60,061 bases of DNA from Actinomycetota bacterium (GCA_021324675.1 JAJPIR010000255.1:1-60061); one strand, 5' to 3'; shown: positions 1 to 8,938, numbered from the stretch's first letter. The notes: generated from the sequence alone by a model not told the origin. Translations and numbers: made by a program.

Positions 1-365
1 ACCAGGCCACCTTCCGATATGTCGAACCAACGATCAGCCGGAACCGCCTGCTCCTGCGGGGACGCACCACCCCGGGTGCTGCGGGGGGTCGTGGTGGAGG
101 CGTTGATGAGGTTTTCCTGTGCGGTTTGCCAAACACTGCACGGTGCCGGTTGGGGCTGCCAGCGGGTTGAGCATGCCGGGCAGCGGCCCCGCAGGTCCGG
201 CGCGTGCAGGATGAGGACCGCGCGCCAGGCAGTGGTCAGACGAGGCAGCTCGGTGCGCGCAACCGACAGTACGGAGCGATCATCGGCATTAGTGACGTAG
301 TCGTCGAGCATGGCGAGTCGATCCCATACCGCCTTGCGCAGGGTGTCACCCGCTACCCGCTTCAC
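1..365 (-). CDS. Small Cys-containing actinobacterial protein (3' end outside window)
   Basis: Reading from a GTG at 365, the frame stays open to the window edge (about 121 codons). A good ribosome site (AGGGAGGTG) lies 5-7 bases upstream. The protein starts VKRVAGDTLRKAV, then has a helical stretch ending SVARTELPRLTTAWRAVL, then HAPD and a CPAC pair, with another Cys in PCSVW. This arrangement (ARTELPRL, AWR, HAPD..G.CP.C, PC.VW) is familiar to me from small uncharacterised actinobacterial proteins found near conjugative or integrative elements. No enzyme motif is visible; the CPAC pair could bind metal. The GTG overlaps the stop of the upstream frame by 4 bases. Function is unknown. Confidence 0.6.
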   Translation of the reverse strand, partial: MKRVAGDTLRKAVWDRLAMLDDYVTNADDRSVLSVARTELPRLTTAWRAVLILHAPDLRGRCPACSTRWQPQPAPCSVWQTAQENLINASTTTPRSTRGGASPQEQAVPADRWFDISEGGL

Positions 366-715
366 TGCGACACCTCCCTGTCGTGTGGTCGCCAGGTTTG
401 CCGGGAAGGCTTCCCCACCTTCCGAACCGGCCCGATGAGTGGCCTACAGGGTCGCGGAACTGAGGCCACTGCTGGGCAGTGCGTCGGCGACGGGATGAAA
501 ATGGTCCGCAAGCGGCGCCCCCTCATCGGTGCCGGGAAACGTGGTGGGTGCATTGACCGCCGGCGGTGCGCCGCTCGGCGCAGCTGAGTGGGCGGGACCG
601 GGCCTTCAGGCTCGGTGTTGGCGCGGTTGGCGAGCCCGGCTTTGCCCAGCATGCGTCGTGACAGGTCGAAACCGACGATCTCGGCGCTGCGACCGGCAGT
701 GGAGAACTTGTGCAA
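362..715 (-). CDS. Possible small protein upstream of and overlapping the edge gene
   Basis: Open frame of 117 codons with a TTG start and no clear ribosome site. Its TGA shares four bases (GTGA) with the GTG of the following gene, the arrangement of translationally coupled genes, which is the main reason to list it. The first 35 residues (HKFSTAGRSAEIVGFDL...) look protein-like, but the rest is an Arg/Pro-rich stretch typical of non-coding high-GC frames. It could be the damaged 3' part of a larger gene. Family not recognised. Confidence 0.25.
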   Translation of the reverse strand: MHKFSTAGRSAEIVGFDLSRRMLGKAGLANRANTEPEGPVPPTQLRRAAHRRRSMHPPRFPAPMRGRRLRTIFIPSPTHCPAVASVPRPCRPLIGPVRKVGKPSRQTWRPHDREVSQ

Positions 716-789
716 CGGGGTGAGTGTGGCGGCGATCCCGGCACGGGCAACTGCTTATCCAGCAGATGCCCAGGAGGGTGAACATCGGC

Positions 790-1008
790 TTAGACGACAC
801 GGGGAAGCGCCTGGTTGCGTCGACACCACACACCGAGGCGCCGTTCGAGTCCGGCGAACGACTCCGGCGGACGGCACGTGCCACCAAGACGGTGCGCGTC
901 GTACAACTGCTCGTCGTCCCACGTCACGCAGCAGAGCACGCAATGACAGCGCGTCTCGCCAACCCAACGAGCTCCGCATGCACCGCAGCTCCCGCGCACC
1001 TGCTCCAT
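790..1008 (-). CDS. FDXHR-family putative zinc-binding protein
   Basis: A 72-residue protein with the layout of the small actinobacterial FDXHR family: a CGACG pair near residue 10, then RCHCVLC around residue 22, then the signature helix (here LYDAHR, matching FDxHR), then a Cys in TCRPP. These Cys and His residues are placed as in a zinc-ribbon/zinc-finger fold. The family is uncharacterised and is common in actinobacterial accessory regions. The C-terminal 20 residues are less typical and may be worn. The ATG at 1008 is the first start that keeps all the Cys motifs; a longer frame extends upstream but looks non-coding. Confidence 0.6.
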   Translation of the reverse strand: MEQVRGSCGACGARWVGETRCHCVLCCVTWDDEQLYDAHRLGGTCRPPESFAGLERRLGVWCRRNQALPRVV

Positions 1009-1403
1009 CAGAACGACGATACGGATCAGCCCGCTCGTCGGCTAGCACAGCCACTCCCCGCGTGTCATACAGATGTTCCAGGATTGCAGCCACGTGAGTC
1101 ACGAACACAATCCATGAGCCTTCGAGCAATTGGTGAATATCCGAAAACGTGCTCCCTTGTGTAAAATCCACAGGGAACCGTGTTGACACCATCGCCAATA
1201 ATCAGCATTGCAACCTTCGGTTGATCAAAAAATGGGTCTTAAAACGCATCCAGGCATCACAGTGTCGCAGATTGACCGGCAAAGCACACTGGCCATGCCA
1301 GCCCTCGTGGACCGCTTTACGGACGCCCTGACAATGTAGGGAAGTCGGTGCACGTCCGATTCGCCCGGTTGCTTCCCGTACCCGTTACGGCAGCGATCTC
1401 CTC
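1009..1403. other. Gene-free stretch
   Basis: No frame with recognisable protein character was found on either strand. The open frames here are short, overlap each other and are Arg/Ser-rich. Confidence 0.5.
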
Positions 1404-1432
1404 TTGACAGCCACACCGCGATTTCTAAAGAT
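1404..1432 (+). promoter_or_regulatory. Sigma-A-type promoter for the universal stress gene
   Basis: A perfect -35 hexamer TTGACA (1404-1409) is followed after 16 bases by TAAAGA, or after 17 by AAAGAT, a plausible -10. The coding start is about 33 bases further on. The AT-rich spacing region stands out from the GC-rich surroundings. Confidence 0.6.
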
Positions 1433-1464
1433 AAGATAGTATGATTATAGAACAGGAGGTTGCG

Positions 1465-2055
1465 ATGGGTGAGCAGCTGCTAGTCGTCGGCATCGACGGC
1501 TCCCCTGCCAGCCACACAGGGCTGGTTTGGGCACTGGCACGCGCCGAACGGACCGGCGCCCGGGTGCGTGCGATTCGCTGCTGGATGCCGGTGATGTTCA
1601 AGGCGTGGGAGGCGGCGGTCACGGCTGAACCGGTAGCGCCCGTCGCCGAACAACGAGCCCGGGCCGAGCGGGAACTTGCGCAGGTGGTGGCGGCCGCATG
1701 GTTGTGGGTGCCAGAGGCGATCGGGCGGGTTGACGTGGAGCAAAAGGTGATTTACGGCTTGCCTGGGCCCACCTTGGTCTCCGCAGCCGCCGACGCGGAA
1801 CTGTTGATCGTAGGCCACGGCCACCACGTGATCGACATGATGCACCGGTCGGTGAGCTGGTACTGCGTGCGGCACGCACACTGCCCGGTGGTGGTTATCC
1901 CTGCGGCTGCGGCGACCCGCAAAACCCTGGTAAGGGCCGTGCCGCCGGTGGCTGAGGTCGAGGGCGCAGCGGTCCCTACGGTCACGGGCATTACTGAGGT
2001 TATGGCGGTTACTCCAGTTGCGACTATTCCGAAGCTATCGCGACTACTCCGATGA
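1465..2055 (+). CDS. Universal stress protein (single UspA-like domain, extended C-terminus)
   Basis: 196 residues. The N-terminus (LLVVGIDGSPAS) is the first strand and nucleotide-binding Asp/Gly/Ser region of UspA domains. Residues about 105-145 (ELLIVGHGHH ... CPVVVIP) match the last strand-loop-strand of the fold. The usual ATP-binding pattern G-x2-G-x9-G-S/T is imperfect (GHGHHV... HRSVS), so ATP binding is doubtful. After the domain, about 45 residues are Val/Thr/Ala-rich and may be read-through of decayed sequence. The start at 1465 is chosen because AGGAGG lies 6 bases upstream; an earlier ATG at 1441 would sit inside the leader. Probably a monocistronic stress-response gene. Confidence 0.75.
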   Translation: MGEQLLVVGIDGSPASHTGLVWALARAERTGARVRAIRCWMPVMFKAWEAAVTAEPVAPVAEQRARAERELAQVVAAAWLWVPEAIGRVDVEQKVIYGLPGPTLVSAAADAELLIVGHGHHVIDMMHRSVSWYCVRHAHCPVVVIPAAAATRKTLVRAVPPVAEVEGAAVPTVTGITEVMAVTPVATIPKLSRLLR

Positions 2056-2223
2056 CGGCCATAACGGGTGCCGAGGCCACGGAAATTACCGATGGCGTCG
2101 GTAGAGCCGAGGTCGGCACTACCGAAGTGACTACAGGGGCGCCAGGATCGAGCAGCGCCGGTCGGTTGGTCCGGTGTCATGGCACCCACCAGATTGCCCT
2201 CGATCCGCCAAGATAAGCCTTGA

Positions 2224-2603
2224 TCAGTGGGCGCAACGGAAGCGGCTGGAGATTTGCCCCTGCGAATTCGTGCGGTCGTAGCCAGGCACGTTCCAGATCA
2301 GGCTCCCGGCTGGCCAAGCCTCCAACGTGGGAGCGACGGTCACCGCAAATATATGATTGATCTCGTAATTGGTGACTTCTGGCCGCGGCCAACGCCAGGA
2401 CACTGCACCGAGGTAATGGGACAACCGAACGTCGATGGCAAGCTCTTCGCGTAGTCCGCGCAGGAACGCGGACTCAAATCCTCAGCAATGTCAGTCTCGA
2501 CATGGCCGCCCGGTAGGAAGGTATGACTTCCGCCGGTCGAGCGCATCGTAAGAACGGCACCGTCGTAGGTGATCACACCGCGAGCGAGCCAATGTAGTTC
2601 CAT
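2224..2603 (-). pseudogene. Nudix hydrolase, frameshifted
   Basis: The gene starts at an ATG (2603) with GGAGG six bases upstream and runs MELHWLARGVITYDGAVL to LPGGHVETDIAED, the first half of a Nudix box. At about 2478 the frame breaks; shifting frame restores SAFLRGLREELAID, the second half (REUxEE), followed by YLGAVSWRWP, then EINHIFAVTV and the normal C-terminus to 2224. A single-base loss (TT where a codon is needed) explains it. The two pieces join into an intact 125-residue Nudix protein, so this is either a very recent pseudogene or a sequence error. The substrate cannot be told. Confidence 0.7.
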
Positions 2604-3465
2604 ACGTCCTCCGACGCACTGCGGGGGCCTCCTCGTCGACGCAAGAAGCCGGTTTACGGTCGTGCGTGGCGCGGGAGTCTGATGCTGCGCCTTGCCGGCG
2701 TCGTCCTGCACCGGATCAACTGTGCTGCAAGCGGGCGGCCGCCGGGCGTAATGGAGTGTGGGAAGACTTCACCGCTGCCCTGACATCCGTCTAGCCCCGG
2801 TCACCTTTTGGTAATCAGCTCGGCTGTGTTGATTTGATCGCCGGATGTGGGTATTGGTGGGATTGTCGGGTGCGGGTGAACGGTTGGGCTGTGGATTTTT
2901 GGGTGCTGGGCGTGCTCGCCTGGTTGATGTTCTTCTTCTTCGTGTGGTCGGTCGTCTGGTCGACCTGCTGCTTGCTGGGGGTCCTGCTATGCAAATGGGT
3001 GATGCAGCACTTGGAGTCACCGCCGCAGCTGCGGGCTGAAACTTCCCGCAGCTCACCGCGAAGTCGCAGTGGTCCACACCGCCCATTGCTCGGGCAGTTA
3101 CCACGAAGGTTGCGAGCCATCCCGAGCTTGAAGACGTGTCCCCACGGCAAGAGATATATGCCGAGACCAACCCAATCCGGTGGACGCGTCTCAGCCAGGC
3201 GGCAGCGGCCACCGGCCGGGCTCGCCAGGATTGACCGGATGACCGCCGACGTGGCCGGGGCTGCCTGGCAGTACTCCCGCGGGGCAGGAATGCGCTTGTC
3301 ACTGCTGTGGCGCTCCTGGGAGCGGATGTCGCGCCAGAAGTAAACGGCTTGGGTGGCGCAACAGGACTGGCCATCCAGCGCCTCGGTTCGATAGCGCTGG
3401 CTCGAGCACCATCGGCCCCGGGCGCTGGCCGGCTAGGTTGGTCAACGGTCCCATCCCGGCTGGTG
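2604..3465 (+). other. Probable decayed coding region
   Basis: No intact gene. On the plus strand, protein-like pieces occur in different frames: a hydrophobic run near 2890-2990 (WVLGVLAWLMFFFFVW), then KLPAAHREVAVVHTA near 3040, IARAVTTKVASHPELEDV near 3090-3130 ending with a stop near 3232, and VALLGADVAPEVNGLGGATG near 3305-3365. The frame changes suggest an old gene eroded by indels. I cannot name the family, and chance remains possible. Confidence 0.25.
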
Positions 3466-4992
3466 TCAGACCGCTGCCTGGAGCGCAGGAGCGGCCCCAT
3501 CCCCGTGGGTGGCGATCACCTGTGAGCTTTCTTCGTGGCCGACAACGGCCAGCACAGTTGCGTGGGGATCGTGGGCGAGGTGCTGGATGAAGCCGTGGTG
3601 GTAGGCGTGGCTGGCTTTGTGTCCTGCCCATCGCCGCAGGACCGGCATGCCCAGCAGGCCGGGTAACTCCAACACGCCTGGCCCTAGACGGTCTAACCGG
3701 CCGAAGACTTCACCGCCCTCCTGCAGTGTCTGTTCGATTGCCATGCCCACGGTGGCACCCGTGGTACCGACGATCGGCAGGTTCCACAATGTTTCAATGT
3801 CGGGCGCCTGCCAGTTCTGGGGAGGGTTGACCGCAGATGGGCTCGGGACGCAGGTCAGGGCCCGGAAGGTGTCGCGCGGGGCACCAGTGAGGGACCGGAC
3901 CGCGTGGTAGAGGGCTTGCCCGCGTAGCCGGCTGCCGGAGCCGCCCAGTTGGTAGGCGACCTCGATGTCATCGATGCCAGCGCGGGCAGCAGTCACGGCA
4001 AGCCGCATACCCACGCCTTGGTCGAGATGGCCATCACCGAACAAGACGCCGCCTGTGTCAAGGATGAGGCCGTGGTCGTTGTCCCAGTCGTGAAACACCC
4101 GGGCCAACAAGTCGCCCAGCCCGATGGGCGGAAACCGTATGGTGCGGGCCTCGACCGCAGCAAGGACATGGTCGTACAGGATGCCGGCGGGCAGCAATCT
4201 GGCCAGGGGGGTCAGTTCCCGTAGCGCCGCAGCGGTGTCGGCGGCGACGGTGTGTTCCAGGCTTGGCCAAAACTGCGGGTAGCGGCGGTGCCAGAAGTGG
4301 CGAATCGCGGAGACCGGAGTACGTAGGTGACCTGCGGCGAAGGCATCGGTGAGATGGTGTTGCGCGGCTGCTTCCCTGGCCATGGCCCAAGACAGGTCAC
4401 CCCGGCACCGGCCCAGCCCGCAGGCCTGGTCCAGCGCGAGTTCGTGAAGCCGGCGGTAAGCAACGATAGCTGAACCAAAGCGGCTAGCCGGCGGGCAGGA
4501 CGGGCAGCCGCGGTTGCTGCCGGTGGTGTCGGGCGATCCCGGAGTGACGAAGTGGTCCCCATTGGCAGCGGCCAAGGCCAAAAAGCGATCCCGGACCCGC
4601 CGTTCGACCTCGGTCACCGCCGCGGTGGGGGTGAACTGGAAGTCGCTGAACTGCCCACCGGGTTCGAAACGGGGGTCGACGAAGCCACCGTCGACGGCCA
4701 TGACCTTCAGCGCACAGATGATTTCGGCTCGAGTACCCGGCTGCGTTCCCCGCTGGCCCGCAATGCCGGCCAGCTCGAACAAGCCATCAGCTGCCAGCCC
4801 CTCTTGTTGCTCGCGGCTGCCTTCACCGCAATCGGGCTTGCCGGGATGGCCGGCGAAGAAGTCACCGCTCAAGGCGACCACGTCGCCGTAGCCAAGGACC
4901 AAGCTGTCCTCAGCAGAGGTGCCGCCGACGTAAACCAGTGCGCCCGCAGCAGCGGCGTCGCCTACGGCGCGATGCTCGGCGGATTTCATCAC
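3466..4992 (-). CDS. Large uncharacterised protein with a His-rich helical core
   Basis: 508 residues. Near the N-terminus is YGDVVALSGDFF. In the middle, AQHHLTDAFAAGHLRTP and IRHFWHRRYPQFW form a His/Asp-rich helical segment. These motifs recall proteins related to the zinc-dependent phospholipase C/P1-nuclease fold, in which such residues bind metal, but I cannot confirm the family. No signal peptide or membrane segment is evident. The start is GTG 4992 or the adjoining ATG 4989, which overlap the stop of a small upstream frame and so suggest coupled translation. The last ~30 residues look ordinary and the stop is clean. Confidence 0.6.
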   Translation of the reverse strand: MMKSAEHRAVGDAAAAGALVYVGGTSAEDSLVLGYGDVVALSGDFFAGHPGKPDCGEGSREQQEGLAADGLFELAGIAGQRGTQPGTRAEIICALKVMAVDGGFVDPRFEPGGQFSDFQFTPTAAVTEVERRVRDRFLALAAANGDHFVTPGSPDTTGSNRGCPSCPPASRFGSAIVAYRRLHELALDQACGLGRCRGDLSWAMAREAAAQHHLTDAFAAGHLRTPVSAIRHFWHRRYPQFWPSLEHTVAADTAAALRELTPLARLLPAGILYDHVLAAVEARTIRFPPIGLGDLLARVFHDWDNDHGLILDTGGVLFGDGHLDQGVGMRLAVTAARAGIDDIEVAYQLGGSGSRLRGQALYHAVRSLTGAPRDTFRALTCVPSPSAVNPPQNWQAPDIETLWNLPIVGTTGATVGMAIEQTLQEGGEVFGRLDRLGPGVLELPGLLGMPVLRRWAGHKASHAYHHGFIQHLAHDPHATVLAVVGHEESSQVIATHGDGAAPALQAAV

Positions 4993-5135
4993 AAACTCGA
5001 TCCAGCAGTGAGGGGACGCTGCGCGGCCGGGGCGGCCTCAACGGCACCGTCTGCAGGCACGCCTGCGTCGAAGATGCGCAGCGGAGATCCCAAGGCGCGT
5101 GCGCACTCGGCGGCAGGTCGCCACGGGGGAGCCAT
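4989..5135 (-). CDS. 48-residue leader protein coupled to the large downstream gene
   Basis: The ATG at 5135 has a good ribosome site (AGAAGGAAG) 7-8 bases upstream, better than anything before the 3466-4992 gene, and its TGA overlaps that gene's ATG (TGATG). The product begins MAPPWRPAAECARALG and has no recognisable domain. Either it is a real short gene that brings ribosomes to the next start, or it is the original N-terminus of the large protein separated by a frameshift. Confidence 0.4.
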   Translation of the reverse strand: MAPPWRPAAECARALGSPLRIFDAGVPADGAVEAAPAAQRPLTAGSSL

Positions 5136-5295
5136 GGAACACTTCCTTCTAACGATGAGATCCTTGTTAATTAGAAGCCTACGTGCTGGCAAGAGATTCC
5201 GTCAACTAATATTGTTTTTAGAAGCTTGCCGCGCGGTCGGCGCCCATGCCGCGGTCCCGGTTGATCGTTACCGGCGAACCGCCCTCTGGACGCGT

Positions 5296-5430
5296 TCACC
5301 TGACGGTGCGCCGCAGAACCTCGCTGGCACCGCCGACCGCCAGTGCAAGCACGGGTAGCACCATGTGGTACTGGTGGTAAATCGCCGCCGCGGCGGCTAC
5401 GACCGCAGCGTTCACCTCGAGCGGGCTCAC
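5296..5430 (-). CDS. Possible 44-residue single-pass membrane protein
   Basis: GTG start at 5430, stop at 5296. The product reads VSPLEVNAAVVAAAAAI, then HMVLPVLALAVGG, then a basic end (EVLRRTVR). A small amphipathic/hydrophobic protein of this type sometimes accompanies biotin-dependent decarboxylases or transporters, but no partner gene is present. The ribosome site is weak. Confidence 0.3.
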   Translation of the reverse strand: MSPLEVNAAVVAAAAAIYHQYHMVLPVLALAVGGASEVLRRTVR

Positions 5431-5660
5431 CGCCGTACCGCGTCCCAGTCCCGACCGCTGCTGTGCGCGCCTGGAACCGACCGCCTCGCCACACGCTGCT
5501 CCACGATCGCCCGAGGTAGGGGCAATAAACCTTCGGCTCGCTGACTACCTCGCGCAATCCCTCAACCGATCGCGTTGGAATTATCGCCATGGATTACTTT
5601 GAGGAACCCCATGGCCCGGTTGGAGGACACGCGGTGCGGCTCCGCGCGCAATGACCTCTG

Positions 5661-6359
5661 ATGTCTCACGCTGGGCCGGTGACACAACCCGCTGGTGAAC
5701 CAGGAAGGTCAACGCCGTTCGGCACCACGCGGGACCCGGCGCGGATCGTCGCATTTAGCGATGCAGTCATCGCTATCGCCGTCACTCTGCTTGTCCTGGA
5801 GATCCGCCCGCCGCAGGACACCGAGCACCTGTTGCATGGCCTGGCCGTGCTGTGGCCGTCTTACCTGGCGTACGGCATCACCTTCATGTTGATCGGGCAG
5901 GTATGGGCCAATCATCACGTCATGTTCGACCACATCCGTAGTGCCGACCGGACGGTGCTGTTCCTCAACACCCTGCTGCTGATGGACATCGCGTTCCTGC
6001 CCTTCGCCGCCTCCGTTTTGGCCAAGGCATTCGACGATGGACACGGCCAGCGCATCGCCGTCGTCTTGCACGGCATCACCTTTGAATTGGCGGCCATCCT
6101 GTTCAACTTCATCTGGTGGCACGCGCGTCACGATCGCCGGCTGCTCGTCACCACCATCGACTCCACCGGTGTGAAAGCCATCGCCGGCCGTTTCCGTCTC
6201 GCCCTTGCCTGGATCGCCACCGGAACCCTGCTGGGCGCCCTGTTTCCTCCTCTCGGCATCGCCGTGATCGCCGCGTTCATTCCCTACTACTGGCTGCCGA
6301 TCCGGGGCGAGACCGCCAAGGTGAAGCGCCGGCACGACAGCGGCGACACTCGAGCGTGA
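5661..6359 (+). CDS. TMEM175-family (DUF1211) potassium-channel-like membrane protein
   Basis: 232 residues. The family signature RxxxFSD is present (RIVAFSD, about residues 28-34) at the start of the first membrane helix, followed by AVIAIAVTLLVLEI. Further hydrophobic helices follow (about 60-80, 95-115, 130-150, 175-215), with a Trp/His-rich loop VWANHHVMFDHI after the second. Bacterial TMEM175 proteins form K+-permeable tetramers in the cytoplasmic membrane. The length is usual for the bacterial form. No clear ribosome site precedes the ATG; the gene appears monocistronic. Confidence 0.85.
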   Translation: MSHAGPVTQPAGEPGRSTPFGTTRDPARIVAFSDAVIAIAVTLLVLEIRPPQDTEHLLHGLAVLWPSYLAYGITFMLIGQVWANHHVMFDHIRSADRTVLFLNTLLLMDIAFLPFAASVLAKAFDDGHGQRIAVVLHGITFELAAILFNFIWWHARHDRRLLVTTIDSTGVKAIAGRFRLALAWIATGTLLGALFPPLGIAVIAAFIPYYWLPIRGETAKVKRRHDSGDTRA

Positions 6360-6743
6360 CTGCGCGCAGCACGCTGCGTTTGCAGCGCGCCTGGTCAAAC
6401 CCCGATCGGTGCGCTGGTCAATGGTGCTGCGAAATGAGCCGCACGCGGGCTTGGGACAGCATCTGGTCGACACTCAGCGCGCCATCCGGTCGACTCACCA
6501 ATCCACCCCGGCTTGTTCCGCGCCGAGGTGGCGCAGCCCCTGAGGCTCGAGCCGATAGCGATTCATCACCGTCAAGGCGGGGGTGTACATAGGCACGCTC
6601 ACCGCGGCGGCTGTACCGGTGTTGGCCCTGGTGAAGGTAGTGCGGGCCGAAGGGCCGCCAGCCTCCGACTCGTGGTCCTCGCTTCGTTCCGGCAACCGGT
6701 ACCAGCGAGCATCACTGAGTTCAGACGTGTAGTCGGCTCGTGC
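6360..6743. other. Gene-free stretch with a possible decayed gene end
   Basis: On the minus strand, 6495-6640 reads TRANTGTAAAVSVPMYTPAL then MNRYRLEPQGL, which looks like a protein C-terminus, but no upstream part or start is present. It lies directly downstream of the TetR gene. The family is not recognised. Confidence 0.3.
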
Positions 6744-7367
6744 TCATGGGGTGATTGCGTACCCCGGCTCCGTGGTGGGCAGAAGCATGTCCAGCAAAAA
6801 ATCGAGCGTTGTGGACAGTTGGCTTGCTGAGATCCACCCGTGCGTGCTCGCCGCGTGCAGAGCCAGGCCGTCGGTGGCGGCCAGTGCGATGTGAGCCGCC
6901 AGTCTGCAGCGGTCGGTCGTCGCATGGGCCGCGGCCAGCGCGAACGCGTCGGTGAGGGCACCGGTGATCTCGGTCAGGATGGTCTGCTGGACGCCGGCAA
7001 GCGCGGGCGATGTTGCCGCCCGTGCGGCGAAGGCCAGCACGATGCGGGACTCAGCAGCACGCTCATCATCAAGGGGTAGCAGCTGGTGAAGGACAGCTGA
7101 CAAGTTGTTCCTCACGTGGGGACCGGCGCAGAGGGAGCTAATCCGCTGCCGGATCCGCTGGACCACGTCGTTGAACGCCGCGAGCAGCATGTCGTCCTTA
7201 GTCGGGAAGTAATGCTGCACAGTGCCGATTGAGACACCAGCAGTAGCGGCGACCTCGCGAACGCTGACCTGGTCGAGTCCGCGCTCGGCGACGATGGTCA
7301 ACACCGCGTTGGTCAGCGCGGTCCGTCGTGGTCGGCGACTTGACAGGGGATCCATCCCTGGCATCAT
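6744..7367 (-). CDS. TetR-family transcriptional repressor
   Basis: 207 residues. The N-terminal helix-turn-helix is clear: LTIVAERGLDQVSVREVAATAG, then VSIGTVQHYFPTKDDML, the TetR recognition helix. The C-terminal half has the Arg/Ala-rich helices and the DGLALH segment of the AcrR-like TetR_C_6 ligand-binding domain. It is transcribed away from the nitroreductase-like gene, and two palindromes fill the gap, one overlapping this gene's own start codon, so it probably represses both itself and the neighbour. ATG 7367 and 7364 are both possible starts, and 7355 cannot be excluded given the operator overlap. Confidence 0.85.
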   Translation of the reverse strand: MMPGMDPLSSRRPRRTALTNAVLTIVAERGLDQVSVREVAATAGVSIGTVQHYFPTKDDMLLAAFNDVVQRIRQRISSLCAGPHVRNNLSAVLHQLLPLDDERAAESRIVLAFAARAATSPALAGVQQTILTEITGALTDAFALAAAHATTDRCRLAAHIALAATDGLALHAASTHGWISASQLSTTLDFLLDMLLPTTEPGYAITP

Positions 7368-7395
7368 ACAGTCGTATGGGGCAATACGTTCGTAT
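7365..7395. promoter_or_regulatory. Probable TetR operators in the divergent promoter
   Basis: Two inverted repeats lie side by side: CATAC-N4-GTATG (7365-7378) and ATACG-TT-CGTAT (7384-7395). They share the half-site ATAC/GTAT and sit between, and partly on, the start codons of the TetR gene and the divergent nitroreductase-like gene. Confidence 0.65.
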
Positions 7396-8056
7396 GGTCA
7401 TGCCGCGTGGGTTGGTCATGGCTACGGCTGCGGCGGTCGTTCTGGTGTGGGCACTATTCGCGCTGAACACCCGTGCGTGGCCGGGAATCACGGCACCGAT
7501 CATCCAAAGCATGCTGCTGCTGGCCAACCTCGCGCTGACCGCACGGAGCCGGCGGACCAAAGTACTCATCGTTCGCATGCTGCAGCGGTGGATGATCAAT
7601 CCACTGGTCCGGCTGCTGTTGAGTGTCGGCATCAATCCGCTGGGGCTGGCCATGCTGGAGACTCGTGGCCGGGTCTCTGGCCAGCCGCGCCGCACGCCGG
7701 TGGGCAACGGTCACATGGGCACCACATTTTGGATCATCGCCGAGCACGGCACCCGCGCGGGATACATACGGAATATCCAGCACGACCCCCGGGTGCGGGT
7801 GCGACTGCGCACCGGTTGGCAATACCGGTGGGTGCCAGGCCTTGCCCAGATCATGCCTGACGATGACGCACTCGCACGGCAACGGCGTATCGTGGGTTGG
7901 CATCCACTACGCGCCTTCAATGCGCTGTTTGTCCGCATCCTGGGCACCGATCTGCTCACCGTACGCGTGCAACTGCTACCAACACTGCCCGACGGCCATC
8001 CGGCGGCCAACTCAGCACCGAGGCTCGACGCCGACATCATGGGTTCCCGGTCTTGA
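7394..8056 (+). CDS. Deazaflavin (F420)-dependent nitroreductase-like protein with N-terminal membrane segment
   Basis: About 220 residues. The core (LETRGRVSGQPRRTPVG, then TTFWIIAEHGTRAGYIRNI, HDPRVRVRLR and PDDDALARQRRIVG) matches the actinobacterial nitroreductase/quinone family of split beta-barrel F420 enzymes (Ddn-like). Before it, residues about 8-50 are hydrophobic (MATAAAVVLVWALFAL and ITAPIIQSMLLLANLAL), so this member is probably membrane-anchored. The start is uncertain: ATGs at 7376, 7394 and 7418 are in frame. 7394 is listed, but an operator palindrome overlaps it, so 7418 may be right. The divergent TetR is the likely regulator. Confidence 0.75.
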   Translation: MVMPRGLVMATAAAVVLVWALFALNTRAWPGITAPIIQSMLLLANLALTARSRRTKVLIVRMLQRWMINPLVRLLLSVGINPLGLAMLETRGRVSGQPRRTPVGNGHMGTTFWIIAEHGTRAGYIRNIQHDPRVRVRLRTGWQYRWVPGLAQIMPDDDALARQRRIVGWHPLRAFNALFVRILGTDLLTVRVQLLPTLPDGHPAANSAPRLDADIMGSRS

Positions 8057-8099
8057 GGCGGGCCGCTGCTTCGGCTCAGCACAGGGTGTGGGCGATGTT

Positions 8100-8666
8100 C
8101 TACGCTGGCTTCCTCGCGGAGATCGCCGGTTCAGTGGAGCGGAGGTGAGGGCCTGCGACGTTGTGCCGATCAACTTGACTGACTTCCTCGTCCTGAATGA
8201 GGGGCAGTGGCGTGCGCACCCAGAACGATGCCCGCCCGGGCTCTGTCTGTGCCCGGCGGACCTCCGTCGAGGGGTTCCAAGCGGGCAGGTCCGGTAGTTG
8301 GGGGATGCGGGGCAGCGACGTGCCCTCGAGATGGGTGGTGTCGGCAGATTGCATGAGCCATGTTCGCAGGCGTACGGCGGCATGCCCGTTGTACCCAAGG
8401 GTGGCCTCGACGAGTTCGATGGTGCGTCCGGGCCGGATGACCGTGACGGCGGTTTCGACTACGTCGAGGGGGATCGTGCCGAGGATGTCATAGGGCAGCC
8501 GTGCGATGACCAGGCCATCGCTGCGGCGCAGGTCGCGGTCACGCTCGACGGCATGTGCCAGCAGGCCGAGAGCAGGGGCGATGTGTTGCTCGTCGGGGTC
8601 CCATGCCCCGCTGACGTAGCCGGTCGGCCGGAAAGCCGACTCACCGGTGCGCTGGAAATAGGCCAA
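8100..8666 (-). pseudogene. Acyl-CoA thioesterase-family protein, C-terminally truncated
   Basis: From a TTG at 8666 (AGGAG six bases upstream) the protein begins AYFQRTGESAFRPTGYVSG, followed by GWDP-like, DGLVIARLPYDILG and RPGRTIELVEATL, the first hot-dog domain of the actinobacterial TesB-like thioesterase family. After ASFWVRTPLPLIQDEEVSQVD the sequence leaves the family and ends within about 20 unrelated residues. Family members continue with a second hot-dog domain to about 260-270 residues; here only about 190 exist. Activity is therefore doubtful. Upstream (8690-8930) there are Arg-rich open frames with no identity. Confidence 0.65.
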
Positions 8667-8938
8667 CTTTTTCTCCTGGAGGCTGAGGAATATTTCCGTT
8701 CGCGGTACGCGCAGGACGCCGGCAATCGATCCTGTTCCATGGTCTTGCGCACATTGCCGGTGCAGCCGCGCGGGACGCCGACCAAGATCGATACTCGGAC
8801 CCTTCCAAGGCCCGGTACCCGCCGATATCCTGGGCGACGGGCCATGGCGTTGAGCAGTTGATGCTCCGTGAGAGTGATCCAATGGTTGGTCGTTGATCGA
8901 CGGGTCCACCGGGTGAGGCAGGACGACAGAGTCGGCTG

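Noticed and set aside
5709-6473. 254-codon frame antisense to the TMEM175-type gene
   Set aside because: The plus-strand gene has clear family motifs; the reverse frame is a shadow.
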